NCBI GenBank assembly: GCA_018292915.2 | Contig: JACVVK020000141.1 | Span: 1 to 64,000, forward strand | From: Batillaria attramentaria | Lineage: Eukaryota > Mollusca > Gastropoda > Batillariidae | Reading direction: 5' to 3' | Length of the DNA stretch: 64,000 bases | Notes under the pieces: model-generated | Database searches by the model: none | Seen by the model: only the letters and a program-made list of their open reading frames with translations | Told to the model about the DNA's origin: nothing | Position numbers and translations under genes: made by a program | Shown: positions 1-11,526 of the stretch, piece by piece | How the letters are laid out: each line of letters begins with the position of its first letter | Position numbering within the stretch: the first letter of the stretch is position 1

Positions 1-244
1 GTAAAGGTGTTGTCAATATCCATCGCCATGCTAAGTTTGATGTCTCTGGCTATTCTAAATTCTGAGAAAATGCCAATGTAAAATTTCCAAACAGACAGCT
101 TTAGTGACCTTGACCTTGGGTCAAGGTCAATCAATATAGTATGTTGTGAAAGGTCTTATGGCTGTCTATCAGCTTGCCAAGTTTGGTGCCTCTGCTGCTC
201 ATAGTTTCTGAGAAAATGCCAGTGTTAAGGTTTACTGCGGACAC

Positions 245-279
<35 letters not shown>

Positions 280-336
280 CACAGACAGACGACGGAGGGT
301 TATTACATAGACTCACTTTGTTACACAAGTGAGCCA
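1..336 (-). repeat. TCAAGGTCA-rich interspersed repeat, copy 1 (cut by window edge)
   Basis: This is the end of a repeat also seen at 3544-4045, 20352-20720 and 38625-39720. It shows a palindromic core in which GACCTTGACCTT is followed by GGTCAAGGTCA (about 108-130), the phrase 'gagaaaatgccaatgt', a (CAGA)n tract at 241-290, and the terminus ACACAAGTGAGCCA at 323-336. Open frames across it are only repeat translations. Confidence 0.8.
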
Positions 337-620
337 ACAAAACCCCTCAAAGCTCACCCAAACAGCAACAATACATACAAGATTCTCGAAATTCAACTGA
401 GAAAAATTTCATCTTTAACATAGGCGATAAATTTAGGTTTGTTTCTTTGCAAGCAACAGTCAACCTAACGGGTTTTAACTTCGACGGACCAAAGACTAGA
501 TCCGCTACGACGCCAGGTTTCGCGTCTGCCCTACACATGGAGAGAAAACTCTGATCACACAGTGCATCCACGTAAATACAGCATACACTTTTTTTTAGAA
601 GTAATGACACCTGTGATTGT

Positions 621-1247
621 GACTCAGCATTATCGACATTTCATGATACCTGACTACTATCTCACTGCCTGACTATAGATGGGATGATATCTTTTTCTTT
701 TTGTATGTGTCGGTTCAAACAACGATTTTACCTCTAGATTTCTAGCATGGCTACGGAAGGTGTACTGCGCGTAGGATCTCGGCTGGCGACGCTACATCTG
801 GCAGTTGAGTCTTATATTCCGTAGCAGACTTAGAGCATTACGTCTGTCTACGTAGATCGTGTCGTCTGCTTCGCTTTTGTTTACCGCTGGTACACCACGT
901 GATGTGTCACGCTTCTCGAATGGAACAAAAGCCCTTGCTGCGATTTATTCAGTGAGTTTTACTGCCAGAGTATGCTGACCGTAAACGCTACGTTATTCTT
1001 CACCAGTCTAGACTGTTATTTTGTCCTACAAAGGACATCGTTTTGAGTCGCCACACATTTGCCGTTCCCTACCGCTTCTGTAGAGGCATGGACGCCAAGC
1101 CAAGAGCTATCATTGGCTTGGTTCCAGAGTTCAGTGATTGGTGCGCGTGGTCGACGTCACTGAAATTCTGACGCACAAATTGTAGGCCTAGTAAAGGGAT
1201 CGTTGGAAAGTGTAGCCTAGCGCTGAACAAAACAGATTCCAAGGCTC
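621..1247 (+). other. Upstream region of the lectin-like receptor gene
   Basis: No coding frame is supported here. An E-box-like CACGTG lies near 897. No clear TATA box precedes the start at 1248. This stretch should hold the promoter and 5' UTR of the receptor gene, but no single site decides the transcription start. Confidence 0.4.
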
Positions 1248-3368
1248 ATGCAATGCAGGATGGAGAGCCTCAGCATTCGGGTGCTGCTGTTGTTTATGAT
1301 TCCGTCGACGGCAGGTCACCAAGATCAAGAAAAATGGTTAGAGTTCAATGGTATATGTTACTGGTTCAGCACTAGATCGAGGATGATTTTCGATATTCAA
1401 GACTGTAAAGTGGCAGAGCCGCACAACGTATCTCACTATGAGTTTTTGCGGAGTAACGTAGCCAGAATGCGTCTTACGGGTGTTGCACTAGCACTTAAGC
1501 ACTTTCGGTCTAATATAATATGTAACAGGCATATGAAGCGGCTTTACTATCTTCGAAGTAAATGGATGCCGGGCCAGCCATCAGGAGAAGGAAATTGCAT
1601 AGATCTGTTCCCATCAGGAATAAACGATTATCGATGCCACTTGAGTAGAAAGTACATCTGCCAAAAAACGTTACCATCATGCCCCCCAAAATATGACTGT
1701 GAAAACGGTGGGGAGTGCGAAGCTACTTGTACTGGTAGTTACAGGTGTGTATGCGTCAAGGAATATTATGGACCAAGATGCAGTTTAGATAAGGACAATT
1801 GCGGAAGCATTCCTTGTCAGCACGATGGCATTTGTACAGATGGAATTCAAACCTTCACTTGCGATTGCCGCGCTGGATATAGAGGCACAGTTTGTGATAT
1901 TGATATGGACGAGTGTGAAAGTCAGCCATGTCAAAATGAAGCGACCTGTGAGGAGGGACCCAAGGTCAACCAGTTTACTTGCCTCTGCAAAGAAGGCTTC
2001 ACGGGAGCCACTTGCGCATATGAAATACCAAATAAGCCGTACTATGACTGCGATGTGTGGGTGCGTGAAAATGCGGACCTTACCTGCGCCTGTACAACCG
2101 TGTTTCGTGGATCTCCAGAAGCTGTAGTCGGCTGGAATATGCATAATAATGATACTGACCTAAAGCCACATTTCACCTTCACATCTCTTCAGCGGAATGA
2201 TGACCGCTTGGGACTGTACATTTGCCAGGTAACATGGAAAATAGCAGACGAGGTCGATTATATAGTCACAACACCTTACTCCCTACGAGTGGCGTATGGG
2301 CCGACAAGGGCAGACAGCCAGATTTACGGAAACGACAGTGTGACTACAGATGGCCTGAAGGAGATAACGTTACAGTGCTATTCAACTTCAGCGTGTCCTG
2401 GTGCAAGAGTGGAATGGCAAGACGTTGAGTGTTTCGAAGGAAATTACGGAGAAGACTGTACGTTCAGGCCAGATCCTGTAACTGCAACGTTGAATAAAAA
2501 CAAAACAACAGTCGCCTGCAGACTCGAAAATTCTGAAATCCTAGCGATAACTGTAACAGTTACTCACACCGTGAAGGTCACGTGGAACGGACATGCTAAA
2601 GTCTTGTATCTCGAGGTGGATGAAACGGCAAATGCGGTTGTCGTAAACACATCGGCCACAAGAATGCAGCTTGCGTGTATGGCAGTTGGAAAGCCAAGGC
2701 CAAACACGCTGGAAGTCTTTCATCATCCAGGTCAAAATACCTCTGCTACGGCAGGTGGTAGTAAACTTATAGCGAAGAGCGAAAAGGAGACTGACTATCG
2801 ATATGCGAAAACCTACACTATCACGTCCCCAGCAACCTGTGAGCAGGTGGACACCTACCGCTGCGTTACTGCCAGCACTGAAACCTCAACAGAGCGTGAT
2901 TCCCAACGCATTACCATCCTGTATAGGTGCCCATCCAGCCCCGGTGGCGAGAACACGGAATCGGACGCCTTATCTGCCATCATAGGGGTTGTTGTTGGCC
3001 AGTCCACGTTACTGCCTCTAGGTTTCTTGATCTGCGCAGCCGTTCGACGTAGGCGAAGACAGAACAGACGAGAAAGGCAGGAGGCACTTCAAAGAGCTTT
3101 AGCGGAGGAACATCAGAGAGCCTTCGAGAGTCGACTTGCTGGCGCTCAGGCCCAGGAAGCCCCGGATATGGCCTTGCAAAATATAGAATTGATGCAGGGA
3201 ATCGAATACTCTGAAACAGAATCAAATGTAGACACTGGAGAAGAAGAAACCACAGGAACACAAGAAGAAGCCACAGGAACACAAGCAGAAACCACAGGAA
3301 CACAAGCAGAAACCACAGGAACACAAGCAGAAACCACAGGAACACAAGAAGAAACTGAAAAGCACTGA
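1248..3368 (+). CDS. Single-pass membrane protein with C-type-lectin-like, EGF and Ig-like domains
   Basis: An uninterrupted 706-codon frame. A hydrophobic signal peptide covers about residues 1-23; a second in-frame Met at residue 5 could equally be the start. A C-type-lectin-like fold follows (27-139), with WMPGQPS, NCIDL, a conserved ND and the closing YICQ. Its QPS stands where sugar-binding lectins carry EPN or QPD, so calcium-dependent sugar binding is doubtful. EGF modules lie at 145-178, 185-216 and 218-256, the last opening DMDECE like a calcium-binding EGF. Two or three Ig-like stretches follow (about 264-560; DRLGLYICQV is an Ig-type motif), then a membrane span (about 574-598), an Arg-rich stop-transfer, a charged helix and an acidic tail with repeats of the type TGTQAET. 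It probably sits at the cell surface as an adhesion or recognition receptor; the function is inferred. Absence of introns in a modular receptor is odd and suggests retroposition or a lineage-specific intronless family. A poly(A) signal follows 43 bp after the stop. Confidence 0.85.
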   Translation: MQCRMESLSIRVLLLFMIPSTAGHQDQEKWLEFNGICYWFSTRSRMIFDIQDCKVAEPHNVSHYEFLRSNVARMRLTGVALALKHFRSNIICNRHMKRLYYLRSKWMPGQPSGEGNCIDLFPSGINDYRCHLSRKYICQKTLPSCPPKYDCENGGECEATCTGSYRCVCVKEYYGPRCSLDKDNCGSIPCQHDGICTDGIQTFTCDCRAGYRGTVCDIDMDECESQPCQNEATCEEGPKVNQFTCLCKEGFTGATCAYEIPNKPYYDCDVWVRENADLTCACTTVFRGSPEAVVGWNMHNNDTDLKPHFTFTSLQRNDDRLGLYICQVTWKIADEVDYIVTTPYSLRVAYGPTRADSQIYGNDSVTTDGLKEITLQCYSTSACPGARVEWQDVECFEGNYGEDCTFRPDPVTATLNKNKTTVACRLENSEILAITVTVTHTVKVTWNGHAKVLYLEVDETANAVVVNTSATRMQLACMAVGKPRPNTLEVFHHPGQNTSATAGGSKLIAKSEKETDYRYAKTYTITSPATCEQVDTYRCVTASTETSTERDSQRITILYRCPSSPGGENTESDALSAIIGVVVGQSTLLPLGFLICAAVRRRRRQNRRERQEALQRALAEEHQRAFESRLAGAQAQEAPDMALQNIELMQGIEYSETESNVDTGEEETTGTQEEATGTQAETTGTQAETTGTQAETTGTQEETEKH
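3246..3355 (+). repeat. In-frame 21-bp coding minisatellite
   Basis: About five units of 21 bp (type ACCACAGGAACACAAGCAGAA) encode the seven-residue repeats of the receptor's cytoplasmic tail. The unit length is divisible by three, so copy-number change would keep the frame and only alter tail length. Confidence 0.8.
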
Positions 3369-3410
3369 AACACAAGACACTAAATCAGAAGGGGGGAATA
3401 CAACACCACC

Positions 3411-3416
3411 AATAAA
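3411..3416 (+). other. Poly(A) signal AATAAA of the receptor gene
   Basis: Canonical AATAAA 43 bp downstream of the TGA that ends the receptor frame, correctly placed for a short 3' UTR. Confidence 0.6.
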
Positions 3417-3543
3417 GAAACACAGAAAAACCTGGAAGAAACCTCCAGGTAAATCGGAGAATCTTCATGACCTTCAGGATTCTTCATTTTCAACAGTTTG
3501 GCTATTTCCCTGTCTGTCCTGGTTACTTTTTTTATGGACTTTT

Positions 3544-4045
3544 TGGCTCACTCGTGTAACAAAGTGAGTCTATGTAATAACCCTCCGTCGTCTGTCTGTG
3601 TGGGTGTCTGTCTGTGTGTCCGCAGTAAACCTGAACATTACCCTTTTCTGAGAATCTACAAATAGCAGAGACACCAAACTTGGCATGCTGATAGACTGTA
3701 GACAGCCATGAGAACTTTCGAAACATACCATATTGATTGACCTTGACCCAAGGTCAAAGTCACTAAAGCTGACTGTTGGGAAATTTTACATTGGCATTTT
3801 CTGAGAATCCCAAAAAGCCAGAGACATCAAACTTTGCATGATGATAGACATTGACAACATCTTTACTGACATACATGTATTCAGTGACTTTGAGTCAAGG
3901 TCAAGGCCATAAAAGCTGTTTTGCGGAAAACCTTTCAAAACCATAACATTGGCATTTTCTCAGAAACAATGAACAGCAGAGGCACCAAACTTGGCTTGCT
4001 GACAGACACCCGTAAGACATTTCAAAACATACCATATTGACTGAC
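3544..4045 (+). repeat. TCAAGGTCA-rich interspersed repeat, copy 2
   Basis: Starts TGGCTCACTCGTGTAACA and repeats the phrases of the 1-336 and 38625-39720 copies, here in plus orientation. Internal units carry GACCTTGACC...GGTCAAGGTCA blocks near 3740, 3890 and 4040. Copy 2 starts about 175 bp downstream of the receptor stop. Confidence 0.8.
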
Positions 4046-4091
4046 CTTGATCCAAAAATCTTCGACTGTGACACGCACGCACGGAACAATA

Positions 4092-5075
4092 ATTAATACC
4101 GTTTCAACATGTTCAACAGACAAGTCTCACCAAATGTTATGTCCCGCCTCGGTCACTCCACTGAAACTGCACTCTTGAAAATAGTGAATGACCTGCTGTC
4201 TCTTGATGATGGTAAAGTTTCTGTTCTCACGCTGCTGGATCTTTCCGCAGCTTTCGACACCATAGACCACCAGATTCTCCTTCACAGACTTCAGCATGTT
4301 TTTGGCGTACATGAGACTGCCCTGGCATGGTTTAAATCATATTTAGCGGACCGAAGCCAGACGGTCTCTGTCAGCCTCACTCCCCCAGTCCATGGAAATA
4401 TGCAGTTCCACAGTGCAGTTCTCTCCTCATGTTAAAAACTTAGGTGTAACTCTGGACAGCAGTCTCTCAATGAGTAATCAGGTCGCAAATGTCTGTGAGT
4501 CTGCCTACATTGAGCTGAGACGCATTGCCTCAATCCGCCACTACCTCACAGAGGATGCGACTAAAGTTCTTGTTTGTGCTTTTGTCTTGTCGAAGCTGGA
4601 CTATTGCAATGCGCTCCTGGCTGGCTGCCCTCAGTTCCTCCTGAACAGACTTCAAAAGGTTCAAAATGCTGCCGCTCGCTTAGTGCTTAAAGCAAAGAAA
4701 ACAGATCACGTCACACCCCTTCTTCGCACTCTGCACTGGTTGCCTGTGTCCTCTAGAATTCAATACAAGATTTCATCCCTTACGTACAACTGTGTCACCT
4801 CCTCCTGTCCTCCATATCTGTCTTCTTTGCTTCAGCTTTACACTCCATCTAGACAACTTCCTTCTGCTGCTGACACTCGGAAACTCCGTGTCCCTCATGT
4901 CAAGACAAAGACCTTTGGTCAGCGTAGTTATTCATACCAGGGTCCGACTTGTTGGAATGATCTCCCAGTCTCGATCAGATATGCAGACACAAAACTATCT
5001 TTCAAAACAAATTTGAAAACCCACCTCTTCACAGCCTTCAACCAATAACTGTTGCCACATCTTCATCTTGCTGGT

Positions 5076-5116
<41 letters not shown>

Positions 5117-5283
5117 CAGGGGCAGCTCGTGTATGATGTGCACATCATGTGCTTTTAGTTAAATGTATGTGTGGAGGCATGTCGTGTGTGTTTCTGGGTG
5201 AGTGAATGTGTGTTCTCTGTAAGGCGCCCTGAGCTCCCGCGAGAGGGAGGACGTCTTTTTAAGTACCCATTTTATTATTATTA
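4092..5283 (+). pseudogene. CR1-like non-LTR retrotransposon remnant with internal deletion
   Basis: The first frame (4109-4435) carries LINE reverse-transcriptase text: [23 protein letters not shown] and [12 protein letters not shown] second frame (about 4410-5048) holds the C-terminal thumb region with [20 protein letters not shown] and HWLPV. The palm segment with the catalytic Y/FADD box is missing where the two meet (about 4375-4410), and the frame shifts there, so it cannot be active. The 3' end is typical of the family: a (TG)n tract at 5079-5114, GTAAGGCGCCCTGAGC at 5220, and a (TTA)n tail ending at 5283. Confidence 0.85.
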
Positions 5284-7250
5284 GATTATCCCAAGCAATG
5301 TTTTGCCAGTAAAACTATATCAATGAACACGTTTTCAGAGAAAGTGTTAATATCTACCAGAACATGTGAAAAAACGTTAGGTAGAGTGCATCTAAAGCAG
5401 CCCTTAAAGGCAATATCGTACGTTGTTTTAAATCGTGATAAAATCAAACAGAACTGCTCTTTTCTGTTTTCTGAAATCAAATATGTTACATCTGTCGGCA
5501 TTTCTTTATCTCAGAGAACTCAGGCGGGGTATGTTTGTTATTACATACCTGATTATTATGTGTCTTAGCGTCACAGTAACCGAGTTAAGCTCCCCACCCC
5601 CCAAAATGTTGAATTACAAGACATGTCTGTAATGGTAACCCCAAGCGATGTTTTGCCACTAGAACTACTACAAATCAACATGTCTTCAGAGAAAATAACA
5701 TTATGCACCAGAAAAAAATAATGGAAAAGGTCGGATATGGTGCATTTAAACTTGCACATCATGGTTAATTGTGTGGTTTCAAGTCTTAATAGAATCAGGA
5801 CATTTTTTGCCATTTTGTCGACAAGGTAAAGCTGGTTACCTGGAACCTGGCCCCAGCGACTCTATTAGACCGGTTTAAAAATTACCCTTAGGGTGTGCTG
5901 AACACATTAGATCATTGTTCCCATAAATCCGCTGGCTTGCACGAACAGTTACAGCTCTTAACGTATATGACCCCCCTACGCACTGAAGACAAACAACAGA
6001 CTGCAATTGACAAACACGTTATTTCAATCACTCAAAACAAATTGTCTTCTATTTGCCAATACATACAAACCATCCATGGCAGTGTTTATTAGCGTCTATC
6101 GTCTGAAATAAAACAAACAGAAATGAAATACAGCCGGATACTGCTTCACAGTGTTGACTTACGTAAGTCTAGTTTTCCATCATTGCAGAAGATCGTAGAT
6201 ATACGGAGAAAATGCCCTTTTTACTTTTCTTAACGCATCAAAGCTGTCAGCAATTCTTTGTCTCAGGTATCAGCAGTGAGGTATGTGGAATATTCTGAAC
6301 CTTATTCTGTGCTGCTGCGATGTGTCTTGGTGTCACAACATCAGATTTAACCTCCTACCCCCCAAAAATGTCAAACGACAAGAAATCTCTTTGTGGATAA
6401 CCCTAAGCAGTGTTTCGCCAATGTAACTGCAACCAATAAACACGTTTTCATACAAAGTAATAATATCCGCCCGAACATGTGAAACTGTCAGGTATGGTGC
6501 ATATATATAGCCATTGAAGGGAATTTCGCTGTGTCAAATCTTGATAAAATGAAACAAAACCTACCCTCATCTCTTCTCTTAAATCAGATGCATTACATCT
6601 CTTGGCATTTTTTTGGTCTCTGATGACCCCGGGGAGGTGTTCGCGTTACTTCAAACCTTGTTATTGGATGCTGCAATGTGTCATGGCATCACGGTAGTGG
6701 ATTTGAACTCCTCACCCCCAAACACTGTGATGGTGAAGTACAAGACATGTCTGTTAATGGGTAAACACAAGCGATGTTTTACCAACAGAACTACTACACA
6801 TCAACAGGTCTTCAGAGAAACCGATAATAATTATGCTCCACACAAAAGTAGAAGAGTCAAGCAAGTAGCATTAGAACTACCACATCAGGGCAATCTCGTT
6901 CTTTCAAGTCTTAAGACACCCAGGCATGTTGCAGCATCGAAACAACAGGTTTGCAATACTCCGGTTACCTCACTTGCAATCTCTGAGACAAAGTCTTGCA
7001 GCTGACAGATATAATGCATTCGATTCACGAACAGGAAAAGAGCAGGTTTTGTTTAATTTTATCAAGATTTGACACAACGAAATTCCCTTCAATGGCTAGT
7101 TTTAATGCACCATACGTGAAAGTTTCACATGTTCGGGCGGATATTATTACTTTGTATGAAAACGTATTGATTGGTATTAGTTACATTGGCAAAACATCGC
7201 TTGGGGTTATCCATAAAGAGATTTCTTGTAATTTGACAATTTGAGGGGGG
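5284..7250. repeat. Diverged repeat cluster with direct and inverted units
   Basis: Related units recur around the phrase CCAAGCAATGTTTTGCCA: direct copies start near 5285, 5638, 6396 and 6755, and an inverted copy ends near 7235. The 6396-6510 and 7110-7240 stretches are reverse complements, making a hairpin of roughly 0.85 kb. No reading frame in it is protein-like. It ends in a G-run at 7243-7263. Confidence 0.65.
5937..6190 (+). repeat. Outer inverted repeat, left arm
   Basis: The reverse complement is found at 11268-11526. It shares GAACAGTTACAGCTCTTAACG, CCATCCATGGCAGTGTTTAT and the stretch up to GTTGACTTACGT. The pair encloses the long-TIR element and the MITE. Confidence 0.75.
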
Positions 7251-7268
7251 GGGGGGGAGGGGGTAAAT

Positions 7269-7604
7269 CCACAGACGTAAAGAGATAGACGCACCGCCGC
7301 ACGCTGCCACCGCTGCTTGCGAGTATCGCTATCGCGGCCATCTTGTCTTACTTATACCAGAACTCTGAGGCTCTGTGTATAGGACGCCTCGTTCGAAATA
7401 CAAACTTCTTTAGAAAGACGTCATCAGAAATGTGACGTAAGATAAAGCGGACCAATGCTATGCGCGCTATGTAAACAGCTGATAGCGTCTGGCCAATGCT
7501 ATGCGCGCTATGTAAACAGCTGGCACTTCCAGGTACTAGCAACATGGCGCGCGGCGGCGTCACTTTTCCGGCACTGCGGTGCGTCTATCTCTATACGTCT
7601 GTGG
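7269..7604. mobile_element. MITE, 336 bp, with 29-bp terminal inverted repeats
   Basis: The left end 7269-7297 and the reverse complement of the right end 7576-7604 match at 28 of 29 bases (start CCACAGACGTA). The flanks both carry TAAAT, with one extra T on the right. Inside is a tandem pair of a 29-bp unit starting CCAATGCTATGCGCGC (7451, 7492). It is non-coding. Collapsed relatives occur at 28066-28092 and 60548-60579. Confidence 0.8.
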
Positions 7605-8491
7605 TTAAATCTGATATTGTGACACCAAGACACATTGCAGCATCACAGAGTCAAGTTTGAAATAACCACCGTACTCCACTTACGATTACAAAAAGGGGCT
7701 GACAGATATGCTGCGTTTGATTTAAGAAAAGAGAACAGGGTATTTAGGCTAGTCTAATTAGGCTTTTTATATAGCGGAAGGTAGAACAAATTTGATCCTA
7801 ACTTTTTATTACAGAAATCAGTAGAGCACAGGCCCCTAATGCTGTGGTGGTCTCCGTGAATTTGTTCTCCGTCCGCGTCACCGCTAAAAACGACCGTTTA
7901 TCTTGCCATTTTCACTATATGAGCCCTATAAATGGGCTTTTGAGGGTGTGCACAAAGTATGCGTGTTTGCGGGTACAGAAATGCGCAGAACTCCACTCTA
8001 AAAACGGTTACTGTTAGACAAGACATTCATTGTTGACATACTGAAATTTTACCCCAATCAGAATGATGCTTCCTGGAAAATTGCGGCCATCAGTTTGGCC
8101 GTTGATTCAAAGGACCCTGTAAAACGGCAGTATTTGATGCTTGTGCACTTATCAGGTCACTGCAGGTGACATGTATCGCGGAAAACATTTACGAACATTG
8201 AACAATTTAGTCAGGAAACGCTTCTTTGGTGTTGTGATGTTCCCTTGTCACCGCATGTGCAGGTACGTATGAAATATGATATCCAAGTGAGCACTTTTTT
8301 CGGTAGCGATAATTTGGGGGTGTACTTACTAAAGTAGTTGCTGCTTTGTGAGTAGTGAACGGGTTTTCTCAAAGAGTAGTGCACACTCAAGAATAGTATC
8401 CCAGTTGTGTCATATCAAAAGTTCATTGAAATCGCTTTTGTACTTTTGTCACAAACAGCCAACGAAAGTGCAACCTGTTTAATAATGGCTT

Positions 8492-9825
8492 AATATGCGT
8501 AATGATGGGAGTAGGGACACTTGATTGGTTGCTGTGATAAGGTGTATCCGCGAAAACAAGTATAATATGATGCAAATATTCGGGCACATGCTCGGTGTTT
8601 CAGAAGTATCTTCAAGAACTTGTATGAAAGATTATTGCTGATAGATGGCCGTTAATTGAAGCTATCAGTTCCCTATATGGGCTGAAAGCGGTGCTTACCA
8701 AAGAGCCTGCCATAATTGCTACACTTGAAGCAATTTCCTTTTTTACATTTGTCTTGGAGGAAAAGACAATGACTAGTCGTATGAAGAAAGATCCGTGAAT
8801 CTAAACAAGCACGTCTTCTTTACAGCGGTCATTATTTTACCCATTTTTTTCCACTTCCTTCATTACATGCTGCGTGGGGGCTAGGTTTATATTTTGCTGC
8901 TAGCAGCCACCAGTTTTAACTTGTCATTCTTTTACATATTGGAAAAAGTAGAGTGATTCCAGGAGAAGGAAAACGTGCATCCCACATCAAATTTCATGAA
9001 CTCTTCACTGCTTGAAATAGGTGACTTAAATCACCTTTTTCTAATTAAACAGAGCATTAATTGCTACGGGGGTAGGTTACCAAGTAGCCAGATATGACGG
9101 CCACAGTGTACACAGCGTTTTTTGTTACTGACCAACGTTTAGAGGAGAGGCTTGGCACTTACGTGTTACTAGCCCATCCACTATGTCCTTTTGGTTGTGA
9201 GGGGAAATGACGGGAATCCATATTGTGGCTGGGTTCAAAAATTGACTATACACAGCAAAGATTACAAATGACGCCGCTGCAGCAGGTATTGTGCACACAC
9301 TTCAAGTTTGACTACTGGATATGTTAGGCCAGACACCCTGTGGTGGTCCAACGAAATGACGACAGATTTGCCTGTAGAAGCTCTCAGTTATCAAATCTTC
9401 CTTTTTCCATATAGACGCCAATTCTCTTACTGATGGGGACCGGGCTCACATATTACGCTGCTGCAGCTGCTACGCTTGACAGATCATTTGCAGACGCACA
9501 TCATACTTTAGCGAAATGGTCCAGCATCCCTAAAATACTATTACAAGTATACCTTTTTGCCTCAAATTCTAACGCACTCAGAAAATGTCGGACATTTTCA
9601 TTAATTCCTGTTTTGAGGTACAGGTACAGAAATTAGACAAACTTAATATGAAAAGTCCAGAAAAATAATATCACACAAATGCAAATGAAAAACAATAGAC
9701 ACAAAAGCAAATCTGTGAAATCTCTTTTATTTTCAACGTGTTTTTCCTTGGGAACAAACGCCGTTATTTTGCCTCTTTTTTTGGACATTCATAAGTTTAC
9801 AAATGAAAATCACTGGCATACATTA
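8492..9825. other. Unpaired 1.3 kb segment inside the left arm
   Basis: This stretch has no counterpart between the matching parts of the right arm, which pass directly from the AATAATGGCT phrase to the inner arm. It is either an insertion into the left arm or a deletion from the right. No coding frame or terminal repeat was recognised in it. Confidence 0.5.
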
Positions 9826-10498
9826 CTGGCAAAATGTGATGGAGGGTATGTAGAACACAACATCAAGTCTACAGTAGTAAGTGGCTGAATTCATTTCAAG
9901 TGTTATGAGGTATGTTAATCACACGGCAAACATGTTTACAAGGTCAAGGTCATCGGTTCGTCTGTTTACTCCCAAAAATTTTCTTTCATCGCTGTGTTAG
10001 AATAAGCAAACGAACAAGCAGTCACAAGCACCAGGCAAAACAAAATTAGCACAAACGATGTTTGTATGAGAAGATTTCTTGTGGACAACTTTGGTGACCT
10101 TGACCTTGGGAGTAAAGGTCATAGAGACTGGGTGAAAATTTTGTAAATACAACTTTTGGCATAACATTTGCCTAATATGCATTGATAAGAATGCCTTTCT
10201 GGTGACCTCTAGTAAAGGTCAAGGTCACGCTTGAGTTATGAAGATTTTGCAGTCATATTTTTATTCTGAGGATGTTGTGAACTCACCAAACCATGGGGAC
10301 AAAAGTTAGCAGCACCAAAATGCTTATTCTGAGCAATGAAGTAAAACGTTTTGGAGTAAACAGACAAACCAATGACCTTGACCTTGAAAACATGTTTGCC
10401 GTGTGATTAACATACCTCATAACACTTGAAATGAATTCAGACACATACTACTATAGACTTGAGGTTGTGCTCTACATAATTTCCATTGCACTTTGCTA
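9826..10498. repeat. Inner inverted repeat around a 370-bp loop
   Basis: 9826-9975 pairs with 10345-10498. It includes CACGGCAAACATGTTTACAA and, in both arms, an AAGGTCAAGGTCA / TGACCTTGACCTT block, plus matching GTAAACAGACAAAC text next to the loop. The loop (9976-10344) carries two more GACCTTGACC-type motifs. Confidence 0.75.
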
Positions 10499-11267
10499 GT
10501 ACTGAACTAGCAGCCATTATTAAACAGGTTGCACTTTCGTTGGCTGTTTGTGACAAAAGTACAAAAGCGATTTTAATGAACTTTTGATATGACACAACTG
10601 GGATACTATTCTTGAGTGTGCACTGCTCTTTGAGAAAAATCGTTCACTACTCACAACGCAGCAACTACTTTAGTAAGTACACCCCCAAAATATCGCTACC
10701 GAAAAAAGTGCTCACTTGGATATCATATTTCATACGTACCTGCACATGCGGTGACAAGGGAACTTCACAACACCAAAGAAGCGTTTCCTGACTAGACTGT
10801 TCAATGTTCGTAAATGTTTTCCGCGATACATGTCACCTGCAGTGACCTGATAAGTGCACAAGCATCAAATACTGCCGTTTTACAGAGTCCTTTGAATCAA
10901 CGGCCAAACTGATGGCCGCAATTTTCCAGGAAACATCATTCTGATTGGGGTAAAATTTCAGTATGTCAACAATGCATGTCTTGTCTAACAGTAACCGTAT
11001 TTAGAGTGGAGTACTGCGCATTTCTGTACCCGCAAACACGCATATTTGTGCACACCCTCAAAAGCCCATTTATAGGGCTCATATAGTGAAAATGGCAAGA
11101 TAAACGGTCGTTTTTAACGGTGACGCGGACGGAGAAAAAATTCACGGAGACTACCACAGCATTAGGGGCCTGTGTACTACTGAAATCTGTAATAAAAAGT
11201 TAGGATCAAATTTGTTCTACCTTGTTCAGCAATTTTCCTAGCCTAATTGTTTGCTTCTATTCATGAC

Positions 11268-11526
11268 CTTCCCCACTGGTGGAACACTAGACACGTAAGT
11301 CAACACTCTGAAGCAGTATCCGACTGTATTTCATTTCTGTTTGTATTATTTCAGACAAGAGACGCTTATAAACACTGCCATGGATGGTTTGATCTGTATT
11401 GGCAAGTAGAAGACAATTTGTTTTGAGTGATTGAAATTACGTGTTTGTCAATTGCAGTCTGTTGCTTGTCTTCAGTGCGTAGGGGGTCATATACGTTAAG
11501 AGCTGTAACTGTTGTTGCAAGCCTCA
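11268..11526 (-). repeat. Outer inverted repeat, right arm
   Basis: Reverse complement of 5937-6190, with small indels. Similarity ends at TTGCAAGCC near 11525 on one side and at the foldback element edge on the other. The foldback element therefore seems to have inserted into one arm of an older inverted repeat. Confidence 0.75.

Larger units (their letters stand above)
7744..11246. mobile_element. Foldback-type element with arms of about 740 bp
   Basis: The arm at 7744-8491 and the arm at 10508-11246 are near-identical reverse complements, both ending TTAGGCTAG at the outside. A second inner pair (9826-9975 with 10345-10498) continues the symmetry, so the whole element could fold into one very long hairpin. 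A possible 3-bp target duplication ATT flanks it (7742-7744, 11246-11248). No transposase frame is visible, so it is probably non-autonomous. A third, solo copy of the terminus lies at 13907-14038. The superfamily is not determined. Confidence 0.75.
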
